Of a stretch of DNA of 64,000 nt, positions 32,521 to 45,200 are shown piece by piece; the stretch's first letter is position 1; each line of letters begins with the position of its first letter. Location of the stretch: assembly GCA_023213395.1 (NCBI GenBank), contig CM041465.1:185511741-185575740 (forward strand), written 5' to 3'. The position numbers were made by a program, and so were the translations under genes. The notes beneath the pieces were generated by a model. The model did not search any database. It saw only the letters and a program-made list of their open reading frames with translations, and was not told the DNA's origin. Origin of the DNA: Cycas panzhihuaensis (lineage: Eukaryota; Cycadophyta).

Positions 32521-34290
32521 AGATCTTGTAGTTTAGAATACATGCATATTTTATATTTCTGCACAAGCTTGTATAATGGTCTTCGTATACCATTTGGGGA
32601 GCTTCTAGTATGTGGAGTGACCTCAAGTTATATTTTAGGCTACGATTCCCAAGCATCTTCGTACTCTTCCTCCTCACCAATCTCTTCTTCTTCTTTATCA
32701 TCTTCATCTTTCCATTTTGGGTCAATTTTTGGCTCAATAAATTACCATCTTAAATGACCACATTTAGGTTGTTCCTCATTTTCCTTCCTTTTGTCTTACC
32801 AAATCTTCAAAGTGTCCAGGTCCTAGTCCTAATTTATAACCTACTTGTTAACATATTTAAAGATGACATCCTCGATTATATATACCTTTCTAGTTATCAA
32901 CTTATATACTTAGTATGCTTTGTATTCTTCATTGTATCTTATGAAGATGAACTTAAAAATTACTATCAAAATTTTGACATCTTTCTTTTAAAACATATAT
33001 ATACATCATGCTTCTAAACATTCTCATATAGATTCAAGATAGGTTTTTGTCCTAACCATGCTTATTTAGGTGTCATCTTCCAAACAACTTTTGTATCATT
33101 TTTATTGGTTATGTATGCTACTATATAAATAACCTTTTCATAAAAAAATTGAGAGATTCTTTACTTTCATCATTAACTTAGACTTTTTAATAATATCTTA
33201 TTTATTCTCTTAGCAAGACCATTCGCTATGGTGTATATATTGTCATCAACCACTTCTTAATTCTACTATCCTTATAAAATTGATAAAGGCATTAGAGATG
33301 TATTCTTTCCCATTATCTACTCTAAGTATCTTTACCCTCCAACCAATTTTATTTTCCACTTTTACCTTGAACTCCTTAAGGATATTAAATGCTTAAGACT
33401 TCTTCTTTATATGATTCACCTAAGACTTTATCAAAAAGTCATTAATAAAAGTCAAGAAATATCTTGCACCTTTAAGCGAAATAGTTAGCATAGGATCACA
33501 TATACCTAAATGAACTATGGTCAACTTTTTAGTTATCCTCCAAGTTTTTCCTTTCAAAACCTTTTCTCTATGGAACTTCCTAAAGATGGAAGGTTTACAA
33601 ATACCTATATTTACTTTGAATTTTGAGAGACAATATACCGTATTTAATTTATGCATCAACTATAGACCATAGAAGTGTAAATGCCCTATTCTCTCATACT
33701 ATAACTAAATTTTCCTAGATATATTTATAATCAATTCTCTTTGGTTTACAAAGTTACTTAATAGAATATAAAGACAACCTTCCCTATACCTTTTGCAATT
33801 AATTTACCTTTATAATCATTAATAATATCCTTCCCATCATTGAAGAGAACACTCATATTTTTATCTTTAATTAGATTGACTATGATTAAAGTCTTCTTCA
33901 TCCTAATATATATATCACATTATTGATACAGAATCTTCCTTATATAGTGTAATAAATAAGATCTATGATTTTCCTTTAATATCTATTACTTTATTGTCTC
34001 CTAAAGTCATTATATATATAGTTACTTCCCACATGTCTAAACTAATCAAATATACTATTCATATGCCTAGAAGCTCCCGAGTCCATATACTAGACATCAC
34101 TTGACTTTAATCTTGTTTGTAATACTATCATGTTTTGTTAACCATACTAACTCTATTGATTAGTTTTTATTGATTATACTTACACCATTATTGATAAGCT
34201 TGTAATAACCTACAATTGCTCCTAAAGTGACCTAGTTTGTTATAATAAAATATATCTTTTAGGATAACTTATTTATACATGAATAAAATA
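32521..34290 (-). pseudogene. Copia F zinc knuckle, protease and integrase
   Basis: Reading leftwards, a damaged zinc knuckle (YYNKLGHFRSNC) lies near 34245 and the protease core (MDSGASRHM) near 34080. Integrase follows, with IVHLGICDPM and FLTFINDF within the open stretch 33659-33420 (catalytic DD altered to ND). RVDNGKEYISNAFINF lies near 33300, and the C-terminal part runs down to about 32800. A lysine-rich piece at 32737-32501 is the linker. Copia E cuts it at 32520, so RT and RNase H are outside the window. Confidence 0.8.
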
Positions 34291-35690
34291 TACTTCCACC
34301 CATGATTAATGTAAAAATGAAAGTTACACATGAAAACATTAAAAAAGGGTATTAAATGTCTTAGACATAACACATACTATATTTTATTTATTGCTACATC
34401 TATGGAGTACTCTATTACTTTGTAAAGTCTTAACAAAATGAAAATTTATGTGGTCACCATGCAGAAGCCAAAAGATCACCATATGTCCACGATAAATAAA
34501 AAAGCATAAAATTACTCTACAAGTTTTAGATTTTTCACTAGGCTTCTAATTAAGCTAAAAATTTACTTAGCACCTTATGTTCCATATGATAAGGGCTAAC
34601 TCATTAGGGCCTTAAGACTAGATTTTTAAATATAATTAAAAGTGTTTAAAATATTGTAACTTTGTAAAATAAATATTTATCTTAACCTAAGTATTAAAAA
34701 AAAATACATATACTAAGATTCAATTTATTCAAGTGAGATTTATATTTGTCTTTGTAGATTTATATCATTTTGATATGTTTTGGCTCATGCCTTAACATTA
34801 TACTTTTATATTTTATTAGAGTTTTAGTGATAGATTCATCATTTCCTTCATTTCATGATCCTTTGGCTCTATTTCTATGTTGTGTTACCCTTGTTCCTAG
34901 TAACTAGCATTCATCATCATCTCTAAGGCAATACATTACGTGTGAATTACCTTTATTCCTCTATCTAGATAATCTCTAAATTGCCTTCAATCAATTGGCA
35001 TTTTACATATAGTTGTTCATCTTTAGTGTTATTCTCATATTGAAGCATCTTTATATATTAATTCTCAATGAACAATAACCCTTTTTCATCTTGTAATAAT
35101 GATGATAAGATATTTATTTGATTAGCAATTATACCTTTCCTTCACATAGAAATGATTACCTAAATTCTCATCTTTGGCTTCTTTGTATTTTATAAGTGTT
35201 GGATTTTACTAAAATAGTATATTTATTCATGTATTTTGATCCATTTGTTAAAATTCAATGCACATCTAAAAACTCTTATCTTAAGGCTTCCTTCTTATGA
35301 ATGGTATCTTCGTCATTGGTGTTCACACGATTAATATCTCTATATTGATCTTGAGATATTTACACCTTTGAATGGTCACTTGTTTCATAATCTAGCAAGC
35401 ATACCCATAACATTCAACCTTATATGTTATGTTCATTAGACTACCATCTCTCGAATGCTTAGTATCCTCTAAATCATGTCACACTTAAACATTCTTATTA
35501 CTATTGTAATTGTTATAGCCTTGCACAATCTATTTAGGGTTTCAATATTTCAACTATCTAATCAAAGTTAGAGGCAATTCAAATGGCAACTATATTGATA
35601 ACTCTTTTGGGTTTAAGCATCTATGTAATTATCTAAAAATTATAATGATATTAATGGCTCGCTCTTACCATCACATGGTCTTTTATCAAT
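34291..35690 (-). other. Copia F gag region, too decayed to read
   Basis: About 1.4 kb lies between the zinc knuckle of F and gypsy G, where gag should be. I find no supported frame or motif. The sequence is AT-rich and full of stops on both strands. Confidence 0.4.
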
Positions 35691-36262
35691 TGATATAGGA
35701 GCATCTTAACCTTTATTGTAATTTAAATTTACTTATCACTTACTAGTCTTCTTTCCTCTAAAATTTAGGATCTACTAATTGAACCATAACGCTTTACTTA
35801 GTGATCAAAATGCAATCATCTTTATGCTAAGTCAAAGGTCTATCTAAGTAGAATAAGACAAAATAACCTATAATTGGGCCAAAATATCCATTATAGGCCT
35901 ACAATATTTTGGCCAAAATGTCCCAAACATGCCTAAAATTTAAGATTTAGTTTATGTGTCCAAAAATAATAGTTAATTTTAGACTATTTTTCATTTCTTA
36001 TGTAATGACCCTTGATGGTCTAGTTCCTAAATAGGAATTAACTTAAAACATAGTTTTATTTAATACTTTTAAGAGTTTTTAGGGTTAATGTTAGAATCTT
36101 TTAGACTTCTCACCTTCACTTATATAAATGTATTCTAAAACTATCTTTTGGAGGAATGGAAGGAAAATAGAAGTGAAATGATTTTTTCTATTCTTTAGTT
36201 TTTCTTTTATTTTAAGTTTATATATGTGGGATTTAATGTCTTCCTTAAAGGTTGTCATCATC
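35691..36262 (+). repeat. 5' LTR of gypsy G
   Basis: It begins TGATATAGGAGC and ends about GTCATCATCA. It shares long stretches with 53875-54436, such as TTAAGAGTTTTTAGGGTTA. Confidence 0.82.
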
Positions 36263-36263
36263 A

Positions 36264-36277
36264 TTTAGTATCAAAAC
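36264..36277 (+). promoter_or_regulatory. Primer-binding site of gypsy G
   Basis: TTAGTATCAAAACATGG follows the LTR and corresponds to TGGTATCAGAGC with G to A changes, including one inside CAG. Confidence 0.65.
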
Positions 36278-36299
36278 ATGGTTTAACTCTAGGGTTGAA

Positions 36300-37720
36300 G
36301 TGAAATTATAAAAGTATGGAGGTGTTAGAAGATACTTGTTGAAGAGAATATAGAGGCATGAGAGTATTCCTATTGAAAGTATGAGGAAGTACTCTTTGGG
36401 GCCTAATAGCCTTGTAAAAAGCCTACAAAAAAAGATTTAGAGCCTAAAGTGGTTGGTTAAAGTTCGAGCAATTGAAAATAGAAAAAGAGGAGGGAGAGAA
36501 AGTTATGGTAAAATGAATAGAAACCTATAAGAATTACAAAGAAGAATAGAACGACTTGCTACTACAATATTAAGACAAAGAAACAGAGTAAATACTAGTA
36601 AAAAGATGTATTAAGTGAAGATGGAATAAGACTAGAAGATGGTAATCTATAGGAACCATAAACAATAGAAGAGAGATTTTAAAAGTGATTGAATATAAGA
36701 GTGATATAATCAAGATTGGCATTCTAAATTATTAGGAAACTTAAAACTAAAAAATTAGTAGAACAATTAAATGTGATGGAGAAGTTCTTTAAATAGAAGA
36801 GCGTGAGAAAAGAAAAGAAGGTAAAGTTTACATATATGAAGCTAAAGGGGAATACAACTATTTGATGGGATCACTTAGAGGATAAAGAATGACAAAGAAA
36901 ATATTAAAACATAGACCAAAAATAGTTAATAATTTAAAGAGAAGTTTTATTATTTGATTATTCTTAAGAAATGCTTTAAACAATTTCACAACTTAAGGTA
37001 GAAAGAAATGATAGTATAAGACTATAAGGATGAGTTCTATAGGCTTTCCATTCATTTGAAGCATATGGAGACATATAAACAAGTTGTTTTAAGGTATGTA
37101 AATGGTTTAAAAATTTTCATTTAGGATGAACTTAGTATGCATAGAGTTAAAAGTATAAAAGATGTATATCAATTAGCATTAAAGGTAGAATAGAAGTAAA
37201 ACAGCATGCTACTTGAGGCCCTTATATGTTGAAAAGAATTCATTACCTTTATACGATGGTAAAGGAGGAATCCCCTATGTAAGGGGAGAATCATCCATTA
37301 GGATGGAAAGATAAGAAGGAGAGAGGTAGGGCAATATGCAAGGTGGGAGAGAAACTCGTAACCAACCAAAGGGAAAAGGATTTTGAGGAACCTAATGAGG
37401 TAAAGGTTTTAATGGTGAAAGAGGATGGAGAAAACCTTATCTTTATTTCAAATATGAGGAAGAAGGGAATAAGGTATTTGAATGCCCTCACCACTATGAT
37501 GAATTATCTTAAAGGTAGGAAGAGCATCGACGATGAACTTAGCCCAAAATAAAGATGGTAATAAAGAAGTTATGGTAGATAAAAGTGAGAGCTTAATGAT
37601 TATAGAACCATGATATCCCTAAGATGATAACCCATATAGCATAAGGGAAGGTGAATATGGATGATGATTCACTACCGTGAACCACCATTTTTAGAACAAG
37701 ATATATCATAGCAAAAAGGT
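36300..37720 (+). pseudogene. Gypsy G gag
   Basis: The retrotransposon gag domain is readable across frames. From about 36775 it gives VEKFF, then WDHLEDK and QLKVERNDSI near 37000. After a short shift it reads AFHSFEAYGD / KHMETYKQ near 37060, then SMHRVKSIKDVYQLALKVE near 37140. The zinc knuckle near 37444 reads YFKYEEEGNKVFECP, so most of the CCHC ligands are lost. E2 interrupts the frame at 37720. Confidence 0.75.
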
Positions 37721-38105
37721 TAAAGGATTACGTAATGATGGAGATAGGGGCGAGCATAATCATATAATCAAAACATTGTTGCATAAACACATAAATCTTT
37801 TATATTCAATCTATGAGGAGTGAGTACATAGAAAATTTCTAAATGTAGGTAGTGTTTAAAAGCACGAGGTTGCACACCCCTCTAAATATATAATTTAGGG
37901 GAGGAGGGAAACTTCTTAACCCTTAGAATTTAAATAATAATAAAATATTACATAACTTAACTCAAATCAACTTAACTCAAATTAACTTTAACCTTACCTT
38001 ATACTTACCTTCATATGTGAGCACCCACATGTGTAAATTAGTGGGAGTGGGGTGTGCACTCTTGGGTGAAAGCTGGGAGTAAGGTGATGATCATTAACCC
38101 CAACA
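37721..38105 (-). repeat. 3' LTR of E2
   Basis: This 385-bp LTR starts TAAAGG where TGAAGG is expected and ends CCCCAACA. The palindrome at about 37853-37868 is decayed (TAGTGTTTAAAAGCACG). Confidence 0.88.
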
Positions 38106-38740
38106 TTCTCCTCTTTAATGGTCATCATGAAGCGACTTTGATCACTACTAACTTGCTTCATCCTTCTAGCAGATATGTCATTTTACTATTGGGTAGATAA
38201 AAATCTTCAAATAAATGTAGGTCAATTTGAATGAAGGTGAATAAATGCAACTCTAACTTTATCAACTAGAACTTTAACTTTGAATTTTGAAATGTTTGTA
38301 TTATGGGTGACTATCATATCATCGATTTCTACCCTCAAATGGAGGATTAGGTTCTTGTGCAACAAGATGATCATATATTTGACTTAAATTTTCTTGGTCT
38401 TTTCATTACAATCCACCTACTCGTACCTGTCTCACATGCTCAACAATATGAATGTTAAATTCATTTACATTGAAGGTTTCTCCCTTATAAGTAGAAACTA
38501 AGATGTCCCATACAGATTTGGATGTTGTCAGTTCACAAACTTTAGAAAACACATTATTATCTATAGTGCAAAAAAGTAAAGCTAAGGCTTCATTATATTT
38601 TTTAATGTTTTATTTAATATTAAGATCATATTCATCTTAAAGGTAACTCCAAAGATTATGTAATAAAATAATTTTATATTATTTTATTCCATTGTAAAAA
38701 ATTATGGCCATCAAATATAAAGAATTATATATTATTTACA
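38106..38740 (-). pseudogene. E2 polypurine tract and gag remnant
   Basis: The minus strand has AAGAGGAGAA against the LTR (38106-38115). Reading leftwards from about 38720, one frame gives NEALALLFCTIDNNVFSKVC near 38610-38550. It continues SVWDILVSTYKGETFNVNEF and HIVEHVRQ, then DHLVAQEPNPPFEG near 38335. These match the blocks of E1 in the same order. The N-terminal F-x-G-NYxxW is broken by stops. No zinc knuckle is present. Confidence 0.75.
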
Positions 38741-40263
38741 TTTATTGTCATTTGTATTGAAAACTTTAGTACATAAAAAGAATATGCTTTTACCAAGTGA
38801 ATTTTTATATTTCTCAACAAAATATATACCTTTAGAAGGAGTCAAAGAACTCAATAAATCAATAAACTTATATAATTTCAAATATACTCTTTAAAAGAAC
38901 TATGTAAGTAATCACAATTCCTTCAAAAAATAAAAGATGCCTTTAAAAAGTAAATCAATAAATGTAACTTTTATAAGTACAAGAAGTAAGTGAATTTTCA
39001 ATAATAACAAATGGAAAAATACTTTCAATAAGTGTATGCATTTAGAATAAACTTTTAAATATGCCTTTCAGATATATTTTGAAATATAATGAATATAAGA
39101 GCAAATTTTAAATATAACTAAGATCTTCTAACTCGCAAATCAAGTGAAACTTTTGATGATGAAAAATAAAGAATTCTTAAGCTTTTGATCTTTCAAATAA
39201 ATAAATACAAATTTGAGTAGAAAAATACCTTTCTTTTTGTAATACAATAAATCTTTTTACCTTGAAGAAGATATATAATACTAAAAAATCAAAAATATAT
39301 GTATATTTTCACTTTGAAAGATAAAGAATATGAAGAAGAAACTTTAAAAAGAATGAATCAGACCCATTTTGAGTTGCAAGACTACTTTGCTTACTTGCCT
39401 TAGATGTATATGAGCAATTTCTACTAGAAATCAGCTTAAAAGAAGGAAGAACACGGTAATATCATATGACAAATTTGTAGAAGGTAGACTTTAGAGCGTG
39501 AGAACTTCTTTCATAGTGGTTAAAACTTGAACGGACTCTTCTAGTAGGCAGGCATCGTAATATAACTTCTCCAAGAAACTTGTTAGTGAATATGCACCTA
39601 ATATTGCATAGATATGAGAAAATTATTAAATAAATAAATAAAATATACCAAAAATAGTTAAATATTTAATAAAATATGTAGATCCAAGAAAATATTACAT
39701 AGATCTAGAGAAAATATTAAATAAATAAATAAAATACACTAGAAATAGTTAAATATTTAATAAAATATGTAGATTTAGAGAAAATATTGTATAGATCTAG
39801 AGAAAATATTGAATATATAGATAAAATAAACTAGAACTAATCAAGTATTTGGTAAAATATATAGATCTTGTTGATAAAACTTTGTAGAGTGATAAAAACT
39901 TGAATATTTGTTAATTCCAACTATGCTCCTACACGGATCCGAAACAATATTGAATAAATAAATAAAATATGTAAAAAGGTCAAATATTTTATAAAAATAT
40001 TTAAAACTTGTTAATAACAACTTTGTAGAGTGATAAATCTTTGATATTTGCTAATTACGAACGCTCCTACACGATCCGGAAAAATATTATTATTTTATAA
40101 GTATAGATCAAGAATAATAAGATTTGATGAAAGATAATACAAAAATTACTAAAAGCTTTGTAGAAGATAAATACAACTAATATTTCCTTATGAGTATATC
40201 CGCCTTCAGATGCTAATAAATCTCCTTTCTTTTCAAGAAAACTTCAATAGGCCAAAGAACCTA
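38741..40263 (-). other. E2 5' leader
   Basis: There is no coding here. It is A+T-rich, with repeated text such as TAAATAAATAAAATA and AGTTAAATATTTAATAAAAT, and AGATCT or AGATCC motifs between about 39670 and 40270. Near 39860-40080 a roughly 130-bp phrase recurs (GATAAA-CTTTGTAGAGTGATAAA, then GCTCCTACACG-GATCCG). Confidence 0.5.
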
Positions 40264-40277
40264 GATCCGATACCAAA
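40264..40277 (-). promoter_or_regulatory. Primer-binding site of E2
   Basis: The minus strand reads TTTGGTATCGGATC next to the LTR, a diverged form of the E1 site TTTGGTATCAGAGC. Confidence 0.75.
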
Positions 40278-40646
40278 TGAAGGATTATAGAAGGATGGAG
40301 ACAGAGCAGCGCATAATCACATAATCAAAATATTATTACATAAGCACATAAATATTTTGTATTTAATCCATGATGAGTGAGTACATAGCAAATCTCCAAA
40401 TATAGGCAGTGTCTAAAGACACTAGGGTTGAACACCCTTCCAAATATATAATTTGGGGAAGGAGGGAAACTCCTCAACCCCTAAAATTCAAACAATAATA
40501 AAATATTATATAACTTAACTCAAATTAACTTTAACCTTGCCTTATACTTACATTTACATGTGAGCACCCACATATGTAAATTGGTGGGAGTGGGGTGTGC
40601 ACTCTTGGGTGAAAGGTGGAAGTGGGGTCGATCATTAATCCCAACA
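40278..40646 (-). repeat. 5' LTR of E2
   Basis: This 369-bp LTR is the partner of 37721-38105. It keeps the palindrome AGTGTCTAAAGACACT at 40408-40423 and the GGAGGGAAACTCC hairpin. Confidence 0.9.
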
Positions 40647-41819
40647 AAGGTATATAAAGTTATAATTGATGGTGGTAGTTATGAGAATATGGTCTTCAAT
40701 GAAATTGTAGGAAAATTAGGATTATGTTATGAAGTATATTCACATCCATATCATATTTCCTTGTTTAAAAAAGGAAATGAGGTGACTATTAATAAGAGAT
40801 GCTTAATTAAATTTAACATTAGAAAATCATATTAAGATGAAATATGGCATGATGTAATCCTGATGGATGTATACCATATGTTATTGGAGAGACCATGGCA
40901 ATACAATATGAATATATTTTATGATATGAAGAATAATACTTATATGCTCTAGAAAGATAATGTATAGTGAAGCTATTATTGCTTAAGAAAGAAGGGCATA
41001 TGGAAAGCATGCTAATTGCTAAAGAATTTATGAAGTATGTATGAGAGGTTGGCACTTATTATGCCTTGATGGTAATATGGATAGAGGAGGACAATACTGA
41101 GATATTGGGTGAGGTAGTAAGGTTATTACAAGAGTATAGTGATGTCATGCTAGATGATCTACCTAATGGATTGCCACCCATAAGAGACATTTAATACCAA
41201 ATTAATCTAATCCTAGGGTTAATTTTACCAAACCAAGTAGCCTATAGATTAAGCCCAATGGAGAGCAAGGAGTTAAATCAATAAGTTAGTAAATTAGTAT
41301 AGAAGGGAATGGTAAGAGAAGGGTTAAGTTCTTATGTAGTTTCAACATTGATGAGTCCACAAAAGGATGGCTCATGGCAAATATATATTTATTCTAGATC
41401 AATCAATAAGATAACAATTAAATACTAGTTTTCCATACCTCATATGGATTATATACTGGATGTGTTGGTAAGTGCTTTCTACTTTACAAAGATTGATCTA
41501 AAGAGCAAGTATCATAAAATCTAAATTTATGAAGGGGATGAGTAAAAAACAACCTTCAAGACAAGGGATAGATTGTATGAATGGCTAGTCATTCTATTTA
41601 GGACATTAAATACCCTAAGTATATTCATGAGATTGATGAGAACTGTGCTATGATAATTCATTGGTAAGTTTATAGTTATGTATTTTAATAACATTCTTAT
41701 TTTTAGTAGGACTTAGGAGGAACACTTAATACACCTAAGGATGATGTTTGAAGTGTTAAGAAGAGATAAGTTATATGTAAATATGAATAAGTGTAGGTTT
41801 ATGAAAAAGAGCTTAGTAC
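40647..41819 (+). pseudogene. Gypsy G protease and reverse transcriptase
   Basis: The protease starts YKVIIDGGSYENMVFNEIV, with the IDGGS active site of chromoviruses. RT follows from about 41210: RLSPMESKEL, then KDGSWQIYIYSRSINKIT and FYFTKIDLKSKYH. The catalytic box at 41681-41692 reads YFNNIL instead of YFDDIL, so both aspartates are asparagine (G to A changes). After CRFMKKSLV the frame stops at copia J. The RT end and first part of RNase H, about 190 residues, are missing on the far side. Confidence 0.82.
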
Positions 41820-42291
41820 TCAAGAGAAAAGGTAATCACAGTAGTAATATATTATTAGAACTCTAAATTATGCAAAAAAATAAATAACATAAATAAACCA
41901 AACACACAACAAACAACAACAAGAGATTTTAGTCTAAGCATATATCTTTTATTAATTTGAGAAACAGATAAAGAATTACATAGATAAAAACCCTACCTCT
42001 TCTCATTGACTCATCAAGGACTCATCTAACCTTTTTACATGTATTATTATATAAGAATATATAGACATAAATTTATAAAATACAACCTTATAATTTTATA
42101 ATATAATGGATATAAATCATGGGTCAAAAAAGACTTCCATAAGACATTATATATATATATATATATATTCTTGGGTATTCTTATCCCAAAACCCCCTCTT
42201 GGGGGGCCATTGACCCATAGACCCCACTAAGAGGTTTAGGTGTAATGTCTATACCCATGTAACACTTGTAAAGTATTTAACATATTCAACA
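41820..42291 (-). repeat. 3' LTR of copia J
   Basis: This 472-bp LTR contains an (AT)n run at about 42147-42168 and a hairpin CCCCCTCTTGGGGGG near 42193-42207. The right end TTCAACA adjoins GTCTCCTACTTCTTG, which on the minus strand is the purine-rich CAAGAAGTAGGAGAC. Confidence 0.8.
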
Positions 42292-42299
42292 GTCTCCTA

Positions 42300-45200
42300 C
42301 TTCTTGAACACTTTATAAAAAACTTATATACACAACTATTGAATGCCAAAATTATAAACACCAATTACCTTTCCATACCATCTATATTTTTCTGTGCTAA
42401 TAATCTTGGTTAATGAGTCTATGTCATTCTTGTGTATAGAAATATTTTGCAAGTACACCTTATGGTATTAAACTATTTCTCTCATCAAATAGAACTACAT
42501 ATCAATATGCTTTAACTGAGCACGAGATGTAGGGTTCTACACTAGCTGGATTATACTTTAACTATCATAATCCATCCTCATTACATCCTGCTTAAAGTCA
42601 ACATCTGTGTATAATCTCTATAATCAAACTACTTCCTTACAAGCATAAGTAGCTACTATATACTCTATTTCTATGCTAGAAAGTGCTACAACTTATTTTC
42701 TTTTACTCATCTAGCTAACTACGGAACCACAAATGGTAAAAATATATATGCTTGTTGATCTTCTACTATCAAGATATCCAACCCAATTAATATTAATAAA
42801 TCCTCTCAGGTTATCTATAGTACTCTCTATAGGATCTCATTGGTAGTAAATTACATAGTTTGATACACCTTGTAAATACCTTAAAATCCTTTTCATAGCC
42901 ACCAAATACTTCCTACTTAGATTTAACATATACCTGTTAACTACTCTCACTACATGGGTAATATCTGGTTGAGTGTGAACCATATATTAGATTACCAACT
43001 AAAATAGTATAAGGGATAAATGCCATGTCTTTAACTTCTTAATGAGTCTTTAGGTATTGTTTAGTTGATAATTTTAAACTAATAGGAAGAGGGACATTAA
43101 CTAGTTTTTTATCCTAGAAATTAAACTGTTATAGTATCGTCTTAATGTACCACCTCTAGCTAAGCTAAATATTTATGTTTCTCTTATCCTTTTTTATCTT
43201 AATATCCAAAATTAAATATGTAGCACTAAGGTCTTTCATCTTAAAATCATATACCAATTATCCTTTCACAAGTTGTTTCATTCTTTATTATTACTAACTA
43301 AAAATATATCATCAATATATGAAGCCAAAATAACAAAGTGATCACTAACATATTTAGAATAAACACAATAATCTACCTTGTTGTACTCAAAGCTATCTAC
43401 CAATATATGTGAATCAAACTTCTAATAACATATCCTCAGTGACTATTTCAAACTATATAATGACTTCTTTAACCTACACACCATCATCTCCTTCCTTATA
43501 ACTTCAAAACATTCTGGCTATAATATATAAATATTTTCCTCAATGTCACCATGAAACATTCTGGCTATAATATATAAATATTTTCCTCAATGTCACCATG
43601 AAGAAATATAGTCTTCACATCTATCTAATCCACATTAAGATCAAAAGTAATTGCCATATCTAATAAAATTCTAATTAAATCTACCTTTATAATAGGAGAA
43701 AACATCTCACTAAAATATATTCTCTTAACCTAGGAATAGCCTTTTTCTACTAAGTAGGCCTTGGACTTTTCTACAATACCATCTGCCTAGAACTTCTTCT
43801 TGAAGATCCATTTATTATTAATAAGTTTTCTTCCATTAGGTAAATCCACCAAATGCCATGTATTATTTTTATCTAAGGCCATCATGTCTTTTTCCATGGC
43901 CTTCATTTAGAGTTAGCTCTCTTTTGAGTTTAGAGCCTTCTAAATAGTACCTAGATCATCATCTATAGTAGATAAAATGAAAGAGGACTAACAAAAGTCT
44001 TCGGTAATATACTTGTCAAGTAGTCTTCTCTTATGAGTTAATCTCCTCAAGATATGAGATTTTTAATATTGGGATTCCTCCATAGTTAGTCCTTCTTCTT
44101 TAGCTAACTTATAATCTTCATCCGTTGCCTTAAATTGTAACTTCTTAAGAGTCTTTCTCCTTTAGTTATGTATCCTACTTTAGAGACTTGAACTCCTCTC
44201 TAAAGACAATATCATAACTCTACACAACTTTTTATGTTTTAGGGTTATAAAGCTTATATCCTTTAACACTATTACCATAGCCAATGAAAATAGTCTTTTG
44301 TGCTTTAAAATCAAGCTTAGTCCTCTACTATCTAGAAATATAAATAAAAGTTTCACAACCAAAAACTCTAAGATAACCAAGAGATGGCTTCTTACTAGAT
44401 CACATTTTGTGTATTTTATATATTAAGGTAGTCATTGGTGTTCTATTTATTATGTAGCTTATAGTCATCATAACTTTAACCTAGGATTTCTTCTCTAAAC
44501 CAATAGAATGAAGGATACTCCTTGATCTCTCTAACAATGTCATATTTATCCTTTTAACAACTCTATTTTACTATAGTATATAGGGATTTATCTTCTACCT
44601 TACTATCCCATACTACTTACAAAACTGCTCAAACTTCTTTGAGCAAAACTCATCTCTATTATCAATCTTTAATACGTTAATCTGCATATCACTCCATTTC
44701 TTAAATAAGACCTTGAATACTTTGAATTTACTAAAGACTGTAGATTTTTATCTGAGAAAGTACAACCATATTTTTCTTAAGAAATTATTTACAAATGAGA
44801 TAGTATTTAGACTCACCCAATGAGGGTACATCAATAGGTCTAAAAATATTATTATGTACCAGTTGTAAAATACCCTTTGATCTCTTGAAGTTTGAAGGAA
44901 AACTAACCCAATTTTATTTTCCATATATATAATACTCATAAAAATCAAAATCAAATGAGCTATTTATTTTAGAGATATATTTTACCATACCTTTAAATAA
45001 TAAATCATGAAAGATTTTCTCTCCAATATGGCTCAATCTCTGATGCCACAACATAGTTTTACCAACAAGTGATACTTGGGTCCCACCTATATTATTACTA
45101 TTGTTTTTAATAGCCAAACTATAATTATTAACACATACAATACTCGCATCAAGCTTATATAGCATTTTAAATTAGACCTCTCTTACTAATGCCAACACTT

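Larger units (their letters stand above)
37721..40646 (-). mobile_element. E2, gag-only LTR element of the E1 family
   Basis: This 2926-bp element is inserted in gypsy G. LTRs lie at 37721-38105 and 40278-40646. The target duplication is a perfect AAGGT (37716-37720 and 40647-40651). The polypurine tract is next to the left LTR and the primer site next to the right LTR, so orientation is minus, as in E1. The only coding trace is a gag remnant near the 3' LTR with the E1 blocks. LTR and gag homology show that it is the same family. E2 lacks the GC-rich repeats and the RRM fragment, which makes its leader about 2.4 kb shorter. Confidence 0.88.

Noticed and set aside
32542-33017. Plus-strand membrane-like frames
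   Set aside because: Phe/Leu-rich frames come from AT-rich DNA antisense to copia F integrase; no conserved motif.
42147-42168. (AT)n microsatellite as a functional site
   Set aside because: It is a simple repeat inside the copia J LTR and absent from the other LTR copy.
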